Part shown: piece by piece, positions 9,363-17,442 of the stretch
How the letters are laid out: every line of letters begins with the position of its first letter
How positions within the stretch are numbered: the stretch's first letter is position 1
Assembly (NCBI RefSeq): GCF_015751785.1
Contig: NZ_JADOTY010000001.1
Location: forward strand, 4,588,001-4,652,000
DNA from: Micromonospora vinacea
GTDB lineage: Bacteria > Actinomycetota > Actinomycetes > Mycobacteriales > Micromonosporaceae
DNA: 64,000 bases
Reading direction: 5' to 3'
Notes under the pieces: model-generated
What the model was told of the DNA's origin: nothing
The model's database searches: none
The model's input: the letters and a program-made list of their open reading frames with translations, nothing else
Position numbers and translations under genes: made by a program

Positions 9363-9761
9363 TCAGGGCTGGACGCGGTAGGACCGGTATCGGAGGTGAT
9401 CACGTTGTACCCCTGCGAGCTCGTCAACGGCCCGCAACGGCACAACGAGTCGTGCCGTCCTCGCGGTCTCCGTCCATCCACGCAGCACGGCGAGCCAATC
9501 GATGCGGTCAGGCCGCTGCCAGGTGTGGAAGACGTTCGTATCGAGGAAGAACGGCAGGCCGGGCTGGGCGGCGAGCTTCGTCAGGGCGTCGAGCTCGGCG
9601 CGTGCCAGGTCGAGCTCGCGGATCACGTCGCAGATGACCCAGCGGTACGCCGAGGTGGTCCTTGCCGCCCTGGAAGCGGCGGACGCCACGCTGGCCGCCG
9701 CCCGCGGGGGGCGGCCGGAGCTGCCGAGATGAGTGCGTCCCAGTGGGAGCGGGCTGCACAT
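9363..9761 (-). pseudogene. PIN-domain protein, probably truncated
   Basis: From a possible ATG at 9761 the frame gives 132 residues. A helix (VIRELDLARAELDALTKLAAQPG) leads into LPFFLDTNVFHTWQRPDRIDW, the first acidic strand of a PIN fold, then RLVVPLRAVDELAG. Known actinobacterial PIN proteins of this type continue through a second acidic cluster and the C-terminal DxD region. Here the frame stops after RDHLRYRSYRVQP, so the later metal-binding acids are missing and ribonuclease activity is doubtful. The start overlaps no other gene but lies eight bases from the divergent VOC start. No antitoxin is adjacent. Confidence 0.5.
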
Positions 9762-9768
9762 CGTCGCT

Positions 9769-10143
9769 ATGGTCGGTGTCGTGGAAACACTGGGCCGACT
9801 TGCCGGAGTCACGGTCGACTGCCGGGATCCGCAGCGACTGGCTGACTTCTGGTCCGTGGTGCTTGGAGGACGCGTGACGGAGTCTCTTCCCGGCTGGCGG
9901 CGCGTCACTGTCGCCGGGGGCGGCCCGGTGCTGACATTCCAGCCGGTCCCGGAGCCCAAGGCCGGCAAGACGCGACTACACCTCGACATCGCCGTTAGCG
10001 ACGTTGACGAAGCGGTCGATCGGATCGGGATGTTGGGCGGGCGGTGGACAGGTGAACGGCATGACTACCAAGAGGGCGCAGTCCTCGTCATGACCGACCC
10101 GGAGGACAACGAGTTCTGCGTCGTGCAGTACTACCGGGTGTGA
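9769..10143 (+). CDS. VOC (glyoxalase/bleomycin-resistance fold) protein
   Basis: About 124 residues covering a compact VOC fold: VTVDCRDPQRLADFWSVVLGGRV at the N terminus, a central LHLDIAVSDVDEAVDRIGMLGG strand-helix, and VLVMTDPEDNEFCVVQYY at the end. The last motif is characteristic, with the glutamate/asparagine region near the metal or ligand site. Such single-module actinobacterial VOC proteins mostly lack known substrates. The ATG at 9769 has little ribosome-site support; an in-frame GTG at 9733 or 9781 is possible. Next genes are on the opposite strand, so it is monocistronic. Confidence 0.75.
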   Translation: MVGVVETLGRLAGVTVDCRDPQRLADFWSVVLGGRVTESLPGWRRVTVAGGGPVLTFQPVPEPKAGKTRLHLDIAVSDVDEAVDRIGMLGGRWTGERHDYQEGAVLVMTDPEDNEFCVVQYYRV

Positions 10144-10549
10144 TCTGGTTAGGCTTTCGACCGAGCATCCGAGACCTGCTGATGGTGTCGTACGCACCGT
10201 CGTCGTTGCACACTGATCACAAGCGGCCGCGAGAGCGTGGAGCCGTCGACACACTCTTCTGCCGCTGTCTGCGCGCTGCAGGCTTGTCTCGACGGTCGAC
10301 GAACGCTCTGCCGCGACACGTATCCAGGATGCGTCGCGTGTCGTCGTCCCGCATGTTCGGTATCAGCTTCTACGGCGTCTTGGGCTGCCGAACGCAGTCC
10401 ATCGGAGATTGAATCCCCTCCTCGTCGAGCGCGAGCCATTTGGGCAACGGCGAGGTGGAGCCTTTACACGGGACCTGGCTCAGAGGAGACGAGGACGTCT
10501 GGGCGCGGACGGCGACGGCATGGACGGCGTGTTGCGCTGACGTCCAGGG
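10144..10549. other. Gap without recognisable gene
   Basis: Open frames exist in both directions but none has recognisable motifs or a ribosome site. The stretch separates the VOC gene from the IS5-type remnant and may include scrambled outer IS sequence. Confidence 0.4.
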
Positions 10550-10899
10550 CGCCCGGATGTGGGAGCCGTCGATCACCGCCCTCGACATGCCAGCTGATCG
10601 GTGGCCCGCAGCCTGCCGAGCAGGATCTCGTGCAGTCGTTGCCATGCGCCGGCGTCGTTCCAGCCCCGCAACCTGCGCCAGCAGGTCTCCCCAAAGCCGA
10701 ACCCCAACTCCTGGGGCAGGAACCTTCACGGAATCGCGGTGTGAAGCATGAACAGGATTCCGCACAACACTCTGCGGTCGTCGAGGCGCTTACGCCCGGG
10801 GAACCGGTGCCGGCGTGGTGGTCGGGGTGGCAACAGTGGTTCGATCTCGGCCCAGAGTTCGTCCGAGACGATCCACGGCGGCTGCTCACCCCTCCTCAC
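10550..10899 (-). pseudogene. IS5-family transposase remnant (nonsense + frameshift)
   Basis: Read on the minus strand from the GTG at 10899, the frame gives PPWIVSDELWAEIEPLLPP, then PGRKRLDDRRVLCGILFMLHTAIP. This is the standard N-terminal DUF4096 region of IS5-type transposases. A TGA then replaces the expected tryptophan codon. After it the same frame continues with FLPQELGFGFGETCWRRLRGW. A one-base shift near 10590 moves the frame to MSRAVIDGSHIRA, the first catalytic aspartate region. Homology stops there, so the DDE core and 3' half are missing. The element is inactive. Confidence 0.8.
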
Positions 10900-10950
10900 G
10901 TTCAGACAGAACGGTCCTCGTGTCCCGAGGGCACGCCCAACATCGATTCG

Positions 10951-12798
10951 TTAGGGGTTCTTGGTGTTGGTGTCGATGGTGTAGACCACGTCTGGCCCGA
11001 CGTCATGGCGGGTGATGCCGGGTACGTCGGGGATGTCAAGCAGTGGTTCGTAGGGGGTGCCTTGGACCCGGTTGCGCAGCAGGACGACGCTGCGGATGCC
11101 GAGCTGGTGCAACCGATCCAAGGCCGGCTCGCTGGGGAAGGTCGTCATAACGTCGCGGGTCGCCTGACGGTTGGGTGTGGTGTAGCTGGCCGCACCGTTG
11201 ACCATGGCGGGAAAACCGTCGGTCGACCAAAGTAGGACGTGGAGGTCACTGCCGTCGTCGGACGGCAATACCATGATCGGAGCGTGCGCGGAGGCTAGCG
11301 CCATCGCGGCCGGTTTGGCTGGGGTTTGGGGGTGGTTCAGGTCAGGCAGGCCCTCAGCTAGCACGAGGACCAGCAACGGAACGGTCAGTAGCCGTGCCGC
11401 TCCCACCGACCATTCCGGCTTGGCGCCCCTGCGAGCCACCTCGGCCAGGTGGGTAACCAGGCCGGCCGCGAGGATGGCCAGGCAGAGAGTGGGCCACAAG
11501 ATCAACCGGCCTGGTGTACGGGATCCATCGAACCCGGGCACGTAAAGATAGAGCAGGCGGTAGATCGGCCCGTTCGTGCCCAGCGCGAACAACACTCCGA
11601 CGACCGCCCCAAACAGCAGCAGAAGCCGTTGCACCGGTGACCAGCGGGATAGGAACAGGCCGGCGAAGGCCAGTAGATACAGTGCATACCCGCATAGCAG
11701 CACTTTCTCAGTCGGTACGCCACCAAGAGCGGTGCGGGCGCCGTTGTGCAGGGTGCCCCAGGGCAGCGAGGACTGCGGCGCCACGAGAAGTCCGCGCAGT
11801 GTCGGGGAGAAGTGCGCAACGTAGTCCCAGTCCCGGGTGACAGCTGGGTTGAGCTCGCGCACGTGTTGGTACGCGTACGCGAAGTATCCGGTCACCGCGG
11901 TGAAGACCAGCCCGCCGATCAGATCACCGACGATCAGCCGGCGGCCAAGGCGTGGGCGGTGGATCAGCCAGGCTGTCAGTGTGATCAGGCAGAGGGCGGC
12001 GAGGACGTATACGAATCCCAGCCCCACGCCGAAGCCTAGGCTGACCTGCCAGGCCGCGACCAGCCAGCCAGCGAACGCCCATCCCGGCCGGACTCGTTCG
12101 GCAAGGTAGCCGCGGGTGAGCGAGAGTCCGTGACCGCGCGCCAGCATCGCCAGGGCCAGTGTGATACCACCGGTGGAGAGAATATTCAAATGGCCGTCGT
12201 GGCCGTAGCGCCAGGGCGCGTAGGCGAGGGCGGCCCCGGCTACCGCGGCGGCGACCTTGTTCGCGCCAAGTTGGCGCAGGAGCGCGTAGCCGCCGAGGAA
12301 GGCGAGCGCGAAAGCCAGCACGAACAGGATGTTGTAGCGCAGTACGGCGCCGACTACACCGCTGCCTATCAGCCCTGCCGGGGCATAGCCGAGCAGGCTG
12401 TCGTTCAGGGCTAGGCCGTACTTGTCGGGATAAAAAGCGTTGGTATCCCACAGGCCACGCAGGCCGTGGGTGAGAGCGTGGCCACCCCATCCCACCAGCC
12501 ATGCTTGGGCCGTCGGGTCACCCGCGTCACCGACGATGGTGTGGGCCGGGTCGGCGATCGGCACAGTCCTGGCGCCGGCAGTCATCACGCGAATCGCGTA
12601 CGGCGGAATCAGCCAGATCATCGCGACAGCGAGGAGCACCGAACCGAGGCTCGCGATGCTCAATTCCCGCCGATGGGCCCCACGTGTCAGCCAATCCCTC
12701 GTGCCTGACCTGGCACGCGCGAGTCGGCCATTTTTTCCAGGCTCGCTGAGAGTGACGGCTGATGTGGGGCCTCCTGCCGGTGGCTCTACCTGCGTCAT
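10951..12798 (-). CDS. Multi-pass GT-C/YfhO-like membrane protein
   Basis: The continuous frame from 14235 falsely fuses this gene to a frameshifted hsdM. The real start is the ATG at 12798 (MTQVEPPAGG), with GAGGG about nine bases upstream. The 615-residue product has a cytosolic N terminus of ~55 residues, about 12 membrane segments, and a C-terminal extracytoplasmic domain (~520-615: MVLPSDDGSDLHVLLW, TRDVMTTFPSE). The first long external loop carries DTNAFYPDKYGLALNDSLLGY, and GGYALLRQLGANKVAA follows. This layout is seen in GT-C-type glycosyltransferases and YfhO-like proteins, which use polyprenyl-linked sugars. The acidic pair typical of GT-C enzymes is not certain, so the transferase role is inference. 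Confidence 0.7.
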   Translation of the reverse strand: MTQVEPPAGGPTSAVTLSEPGKNGRLARARSGTRDWLTRGAHRRELSIASLGSVLLAVAMIWLIPPYAIRVMTAGARTVPIADPAHTIVGDAGDPTAQAWLVGWGGHALTHGLRGLWDTNAFYPDKYGLALNDSLLGYAPAGLIGSGVVGAVLRYNILFVLAFALAFLGGYALLRQLGANKVAAAVAGAALAYAPWRYGHDGHLNILSTGGITLALAMLARGHGLSLTRGYLAERVRPGWAFAGWLVAAWQVSLGFGVGLGFVYVLAALCLITLTAWLIHRPRLGRRLIVGDLIGGLVFTAVTGYFAYAYQHVRELNPAVTRDWDYVAHFSPTLRGLLVAPQSSLPWGTLHNGARTALGGVPTEKVLLCGYALYLLAFAGLFLSRWSPVQRLLLLFGAVVGVLFALGTNGPIYRLLYLYVPGFDGSRTPGRLILWPTLCLAILAAGLVTHLAEVARRGAKPEWSVGAARLLTVPLLVLVLAEGLPDLNHPQTPAKPAAMALASAHAPIMVLPSDDGSDLHVLLWSTDGFPAMVNGAASYTTPNRQATRDVMTTFPSEPALDRLHQLGIRSVVLLRNRVQGTPYEPLLDIPDVPGITRHDVGPDVVYTIDTNTKNP

Positions 12799-12869
12799 CA
12801 CATTGACCCTCACTGTTGAACCGCCGCAGTAAATCATGAGCAGGGCGGCGCATAGAGTCAAGACATCAA

Positions 12870-14235
12870 TCAATGTCGTTGCGGTAGCCGGGCCTTGCGG
12901 ATCTCGTAGCCGACGCGGGTGACGCCGCCGACGAGCCGTTCGTAGCGGAAGTCGGCGACCGGCACGATTTTGGCGATGTCGGGCGCGCTGGTATCGGTCG
13001 CGGTGGCCGACCGCCGGATCGCGATGATCTCGGAGATCTGCTCGGTCGTCAGATATCTGCTCTTGTCGGCGATCGAGCGGCGCATCGCCGCGAAGTGCTG
13101 TCGGCAGTCCATCAGGATGATGTTGCCGGCGCGGCTGGGCTCCTTGCGATTGGTCAAAACCCAGATGTACGTCGGGATGCGTGTGTTGTAGAGGAGCCGC
13201 TCGGGCAGGGCCACCACGGTTTCGAGAACGTCGTTCTCGAGGATCCAACGGCGGATCTCGGACTCGCCGCTGCCTGGCGCCCCTTGAACAGGGGCTGCTG
13301 TTGAAGTGGACGGTGAGGCGGCTGCCGCCGTCTTCCGGCGGGCGCATCTTGGCCAGCATGTGCTGGAGGAAGAGCAGCGAGGAGTCGTTGATGCGCGGCA
13401 GGCCGGCGCCGAAGCGACCAGCGTCGCCGAGCGCGGCCTCTTTCTTGACCTCCCCCTGGACTTTCTTCCAATCCATGCCGAAGGGCGGGGCAGCGACCGT
13501 GTAGTCGAAGGTGGCGTCGGGATGGGCGTCGTGGCTGAGAGTGTCGCCCTGGGCGATGCCGCCGGGGTCGAGCCGGTGCATCAGCAGGGTGGCGGAGGTC
13601 AGCGCGGACGACGCGTGGTTGAGATCCTGGCCGAACAACTCCACCGGGCTCAGCTGACCGGCGGCGGCCCAGAGCGCCATGAGGGAGCCGCCGGCTCCGC
13701 AGACCGGGTCGTAGACGCGGATCGGGGCGGGGTGGCGAGCCAGTCGGGCGGCGCCCGGCGCGACGATCAGCATGGCAAGTAGGGCGGTCACATCCGGCGC
13801 GGTGAAGTGCTCTCCCCCAAGGTCGGCTGTGGTCTCGGCGGAACGGCGGACCAGCGCGTCGAAGACCGAGCCCATCTCGGCGTCGGAGACGGCCTGCTCG
13901 CTGAGGTTGAGGGCGGCGAACCGAGCGATCACCAAGGGGCGGAGGCCGGCCTCGGCGAGTTGCGAGGCGATGGCGTGCAGGTCGAGCCGGGCCAGCAGGT
14001 CGGCTAGCTCAGCCGCGGCGTGGTCGTGCGCGGCGCGGAGGGCTTCAAGTGGGTCGGTGGCGGCGTGCACCTGGAAGACGAGGCTCTGCCCGCCGAGCAG
14101 ATTGCGGCACTCGAGGCGGCGGAGCACGGTGAAGGGGAGGAGAACCGAACCATACTCACTCGCGCGGAAGGGGCCCCGCAGAAGGTCGGCGGTAGACCAG
14201 ATGAGGCTGGCCAGATCCTGCGAGCTGTCTCTCAC
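12870..14235 (-). pseudogene. hsdM: Type I restriction-modification methylase subunit, frameshifted and catalytically damaged
   Basis: From the GTG at 14235 the frame encodes the HsdM N-terminal helical domain and the N6-adenine methylase core: DPVCGAGGSLMALW (SAM motif I), LFGQDLNHASSALTSATLL, and LLFLQHMLAKMRPPEDGGSR. Around 13280-13300 (SRLTVHFNSSPCS) the coding frame shifts by one. The continuation lies in another minus frame ending at 12870, with ALPERLLYNTRIPTYIWVL, EPSRAGNIILMDCRQHF and DFRYERLVGG. Motif IV, normally NPPF, reads APPFGMDWKK, removing the catalytic asparagine. No hsdS or hsdR is nearby. The remnant would be about 455 residues, slightly short of the usual 480-550. Confidence 0.85.
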
Positions 14236-14771
14236 TGCCGCACGCCATGGTGGCTGGTGTCAGCGTGGATCGCTGGACTTGTCCGACAGTCTCACCACCG
14301 GGATCCGACACTTCCGCTGGCGGATTCTCACGCGGGCTTCCACTGAGGATCGCTGCCGATGAGCCGAGCAACTGCACTATCTATCGCCTCACCGTGACGT
14401 GGTGGCGAGGACGCCATGTCCGCTGATACGGATGAATTTGGCGAACGGCGAGTTCCTTCCGGGCCAGTTCCCGGGAACCGTGCCGGACAGCAGCTTGGCC
14501 TAGCCACTGCCGGTGCGGTTGGACCCAGAGCGGGGCGTTGCCGACCCTCCGTCAGCGGCCAGTCGATTAGCATCTCGATGTCGGCCTCGGTGACGTCCTG
14601 GCTCGGCTTCTCGCCGGGGCGGGCCTGAACGGGTAGGTGTCGGCCGGGCTACGGTGCTGCTGGGGACCAAGCGGTCCTTCGGGCGGTGAGGCCGACGGGT
14701 GACGTCGCAGCCCTGTTCGGGCTACCGTCGGTCTGCTTGCCGGCTCGAGATGGGATCCGCTTGGACGACCC
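14236..14771. other. 536-bp gap without a supported gene
   Basis: Open frames in both directions lack motifs and ribosome sites. A minus-strand stretch near 14565-14620 reads GEKPSQDVTEADIEMLIDWP, which looks protein-like and may be a small gene fragment, but it has no start and runs into low-complexity translation. Confidence 0.4.
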
Positions 14772-15527
14772 TCACTGAGGTGGCAGTGGTGCGGCTGGGC
14801 GTACCGCCGTGAAGTCGGCGTGTCCGTATCGGGTGGCGGACAGCAGCAGCAGCCACTCGTCACAGCCCTGCCACGGGTACAGGTCGGCGGCTCCGCCGCG
14901 TACGGTCCGGGGCCCGTCTCCGGTCCGTGGTCGCGCGTCTGACGGTGCGCCGTCGAACCCGGGGATCCACACGTCGGCGCAGAGCTCGTTCGCCGATCCC
15001 ATCGCCGCCAGCCCGAACGCGTTCTCGCTGGCGGCCGTCCGTGTCTCGTCGCCGAAGTCGTCGAGGAGTTGGTCCTCGTCAGGCTTCCCGTCACCGCGGA
15101 ACGTCAACGTGGTGGTTCCGGCCCGGGCCGCGTATTCCCACTGCGCCTCGCTGGGCAGCTGGAACGGCAACAGCTTGAGCAGGTCGTCCAGGTCGCCTTC
15201 GAGCCGGGCCGTGCCGGTGTCCGCCTCGGCGTAGTCGTCTTCGTATTCAGGCAGCCAGTGCTGGACCTGCGCCACGGTGAGCGGGTGCCGGGCGAGCAGG
15301 AACGGCTCGACCCGCACCTCGCGTACCGGCTGTGCGTCCTTGGCGCTGGCGAGGAACGGGTCGATGGTGTCCTCGACCCCACCGCTGCGCTCGATCGCGC
15401 GTACCGCGTCCAGCGCCGCCTCGGACAGTCCCATCCGGAACGTGCCGCCCGGAACCTTCCGAAACACGACCGTCGACGGGATGTGCCGCCATGCAGGGCG
15501 CCCGGCCACGATCTCCTCGGTCCACAT
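14772..15527 (-). CDS. SUMF1/formylglycine-generating-enzyme-like protein
   Basis: The frame from the ATG at 15527 gives 251 residues. FGE-sulfatase fold hallmarks are visible: FRKVPGGTFRMG near the start, FLLARHPLTVAQVQHWL, LPSEAQWEYAARAGTTT, and a late NELCADVWIPGF...RTVRGGAADLYPW. The final part is shorter than in true FGEs and I do not see the copper-binding cysteine pair, so it may be a non-catalytic or ligand-binding relative. Start uncertain: 15527 lacks a ribosome site. Another minus frame from an ATG at 15601 reads MTLSARELRVIGRDRWAA and would join this one after a one-base shift near 15560, so the native N terminus may be broken. No sulfatase gene is nearby. Confidence 0.65.
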   Translation of the reverse strand: MWTEEIVAGRPAWRHIPSTVVFRKVPGGTFRMGLSEAALDAVRAIERSGGVEDTIDPFLASAKDAQPVREVRVEPFLLARHPLTVAQVQHWLPEYEDDYAEADTGTARLEGDLDDLLKLLPFQLPSEAQWEYAARAGTTTLTFRGDGKPDEDQLLDDFGDETRTAASENAFGLAAMGSANELCADVWIPGFDGAPSDARPRTGDGPRTVRGGAADLYPWQGCDEWLLLLSATRYGHADFTAVRPAAPLPPQ

Positions 15528-15901
15528 GGCGGCGAACGCTAGCAGCCAGCCGCCCAGCGGTCTCTCCCGATGACCCGCAGCTCTCGTGCGCTGAGTGTCA
15601 TCGGCGGGGCGGTATCGGGGCAAAGGGTCATGTCGACCCCAACACACACCCAATCCCAACACTCCAGGTCAAGCCCGGTTTCGAGGTGTTGGTTGCCAAG
15701 ATGACTCCAACAGGCTCCTCCGGTTGTGCACGGACAGCGACTCGACCGGTGAGCCCTCTGGCTGGGGGAGTAGGGCAGGTCTTAAGGGTGACAGGCGAAG
15801 CGGGCGGCGGTGAGATAGCGCCGTTACCGTAACGCGATGGGTCATGGCGCGATGGAGCAGCCTCGAACCCGACTGAACAGGCGGCGGGGAAAGGGACAGC
15901 T

Positions 15902-16486
15902 ATGCAACTGGTCGCGGGCGAACCGATGGAGTACCTGGGCGGTGACATGGTCGTCGAGGTGGACCATCCGGCAGTGCGGGCGTTAGCTGGTGAAATACGC
16001 GCGGCGCATCCGGACGACGTCGACTTCATGCGGGCCGCCTTCGCATGGGTTCGCGACCGGATCCGGCACTCCGTGGACGCCCAGGATCCGCGGATCACCG
16101 TCACCGCTGGCGAGGTGCTCAGTGCCGGCGTCGGCCTCTGCTATGCCAAGTCGCACCTGCTGGTGGCCGTGGCCCGGGCCGCCGGCGTTCCGGCCGGGTT
16201 GTGCTACCAACGGCTGACCGACGGGGGAGAGCCCTTCCTGCACGGCCTCGTTGCCGTATACCTCGCGGGCCGCTGGCATCGCCAGGACCCGCGCGGCAAC
16301 CGCACCGGCATCGACGCCCAATTCCGGCTCGGGCGTGAGCAACTGGCCTACCCGATCAGCAACGGATCGGCCGGTCTCAACTTTCCTGAAGTGCACGTGC
16401 GACCCTCGCCCAACGTGATCGCAGCCCTGCGCGGTGCTCGAGACGCTCTTGAACTGTGCCGCGCCGGGTTGCCCGCTACGCCCTGA
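15902..16486 (+). CDS. Transglutaminase-like (cysteine peptidase fold) protein
   Basis: Starts at the ATG 15902 with AAAGGGA upstream; 194 residues. The transglutaminase core shows the triad: Cys in GVGLCYAKSHLLVAVARAAG, His in PFLHGLVAVYL, and Asp in WHRQDPRGN. Preceding helices (FMRAAFAWVRDRIRHS) match the usual prefix. This bacterial family includes peptidases and amidases of small peptides and is usually cytosolic; no signal peptide is present. The physiological substrate is unknown. It stands alone, flanked upstream by an open 300-bp interval and downstream by repeat copy B. Confidence 0.8.
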   Translation: MQLVAGEPMEYLGGDMVVEVDHPAVRALAGEIRAAHPDDVDFMRAAFAWVRDRIRHSVDAQDPRITVTAGEVLSAGVGLCYAKSHLLVAVARAAGVPAGLCYQRLTDGGEPFLHGLVAVYLAGRWHRQDPRGNRTGIDAQFRLGREQLAYPISNGSAGLNFPEVHVRPSPNVIAALRGARDALELCRAGLPATP

Positions 16487-16540
16487 GTCGGGACAGCGGA
16501 TGCCGGCCATGGGAAATTCGCGGCAACACACTCTCCTCGG

Positions 16541-16649
16541 CATGAGCGCGCACCGCGTCGGGTCGTGGAGGCGCGTCCGGCTGAGAGGGCTCGTGACAAA
16601 GACGGGTCCCGAACGCCTGCCTCGGGACCCGTCAAGGTGGGCTGATCTT
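16541..16649 (+). repeat. ~109-bp dispersed repeat, copy B (intact hairpin)
   Basis: Matches 708-812; the first 67 bases are identical. The second half contains the hairpin at 16601-16633. It lies 54 bases after the transglutaminase-like stop and about 150 bases before the IS256-type remnant. It could be the conserved tail of a mobile element or an excised gene's transcription terminator. Confidence 0.8.
16601..16633 (+). terminator. Hairpin inside repeat copy B
   Basis: GACGGGTCCCGA at 16601-16612 pairs over all 12 bases with TCGGGACCCGTC at 16622-16633 around a nine-base loop. It could serve as a terminator for the gene ending at 16486, or for whatever gene originally accompanied the repeat. 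Confidence 0.65.
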
Positions 16650-16800
16650 GCGGATCACGCGGGCGAAGGTCTGGCTGCGGTGACGCTCGCGACCAGCACC
16701 CCGGAGCCCGCTTGCCGTAGCCCTTCTGTAACAACGGGAAAGGTCAGGCAGCGAGGTCAAGGAGCAGGTGCCCGGCATCGACTCACGCCCGGCTGCGGAC

Positions 16801-17025
16801 GGGTCTGTGGAACTAAAGGTGTTTCCGGCCTGACTCATCGGGCGTTGTGCCTGGTGAAGAGGATGCCGTGATGACCGTGGCACTGAACGACCAGACTGGA
16901 CGTAAGAAGCGGGCAGAGCCGTCGGCGGAGGCGAAGGCCGCCGCCGGGCTGGTCCGGGCGGCCAAGGAGCAGGGCCTGTCGCTGACCGGCCGGATGGGCT
17001 GCTGAGGCAGTTGACCAAGACGGTG
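16801..17025 (+). pseudogene. IS256-family transposase, 5' remnant
   Basis: The ATG at 16871 begins MTVALNDQTGRKKRAEPSAE and continues AAAGLVRAAKEQGLSLTG, the usual start of actinobacterial IS256-type transposases. One C is then missing: GGCCGGATGGG instead of GGCCCGGATGGG. This shifts the frame to an early TGA, while the expected DGLLRQLTKTV is still readable in the next frame. Homology ends near 17025, so over 85% of the gene is gone. GGGTCTGTGGAACTAAAGG at 16801 resembles the left terminal repeat of such elements (from memory, not aligned). Confidence 0.8.
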
Positions 17026-17230
17026 TCGTTGTATGCACCGGCCTTCCTGCGCTGCGATCGGCGTTGACGGGCTTGGTCAATCGTCACCGCTCGCTCGACG
17101 CTCTCGCGTCCGACCACGGCCGACGAGTCGCCGAGCGAGGAACCACGGCCACCGATGCATGATGCCGTCAGCCTGGGGTAACGGTTAGGGCTGAGGCGTG
17201 CAAGAAGCGGCCCGCGAAGGAGGTGGAGCC

Positions 17231-17323
17231 ATGGACCGAGCGGGATGGATCATTTCGATCATCGCCATCCTCCTCGTCGCGACGATCGCATACCGCATCG
17301 AACGTCGTAGCAGGAGACGGTGA
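17231..17323 (+). CDS. 30-residue single-pass membrane peptide
   Basis: GAAGGAGGTGGAGCC stands directly before the ATG, which is one of the best ribosome sites in the window. The peptide begins MDRAGWIISIIAILLVATIA, a single membrane-spanning helix, and ends with a YRIERRSRRR basic tail. That suggests the N terminus outside and the tail in the cytosol. It matches the form of small regulatory membrane peptides, but I know no named family. The next gene starts 120 bases downstream in the same direction and may share the transcript. Confidence 0.6.
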   Translation: MDRAGWIISIIAILLVATIAYRIERRSRRR

Positions 17324-17442
17324 ACTGGTAGGCAAGTTGTCGCCGGCGGCGGCCGGATCCGTGGGGCTCAGCGGCCCGCGAGCCGATCCGTCCTTCCCGT
17401 TCCGGCCGTCCGGCCGGCGACCGTCCCGCAAGGGAGGGTCTC

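Noticed and set aside
9363..10143. PIN/VOC divergent genes as a toxin-antitoxin pair
   Set aside because: VOC proteins are not antitoxins, the PIN gene is truncated, and no small DNA-binding partner is next to it.
10951..14235. A single 1094-residue fusion of methylase and membrane protein
   Set aside because: The frame after ~13290 is nonsense (Arg/His-rich) until MTQVEPP at 12798, while proper HsdM sequence continues in another frame. Two genes, one frameshifted, explain it better than a fusion.
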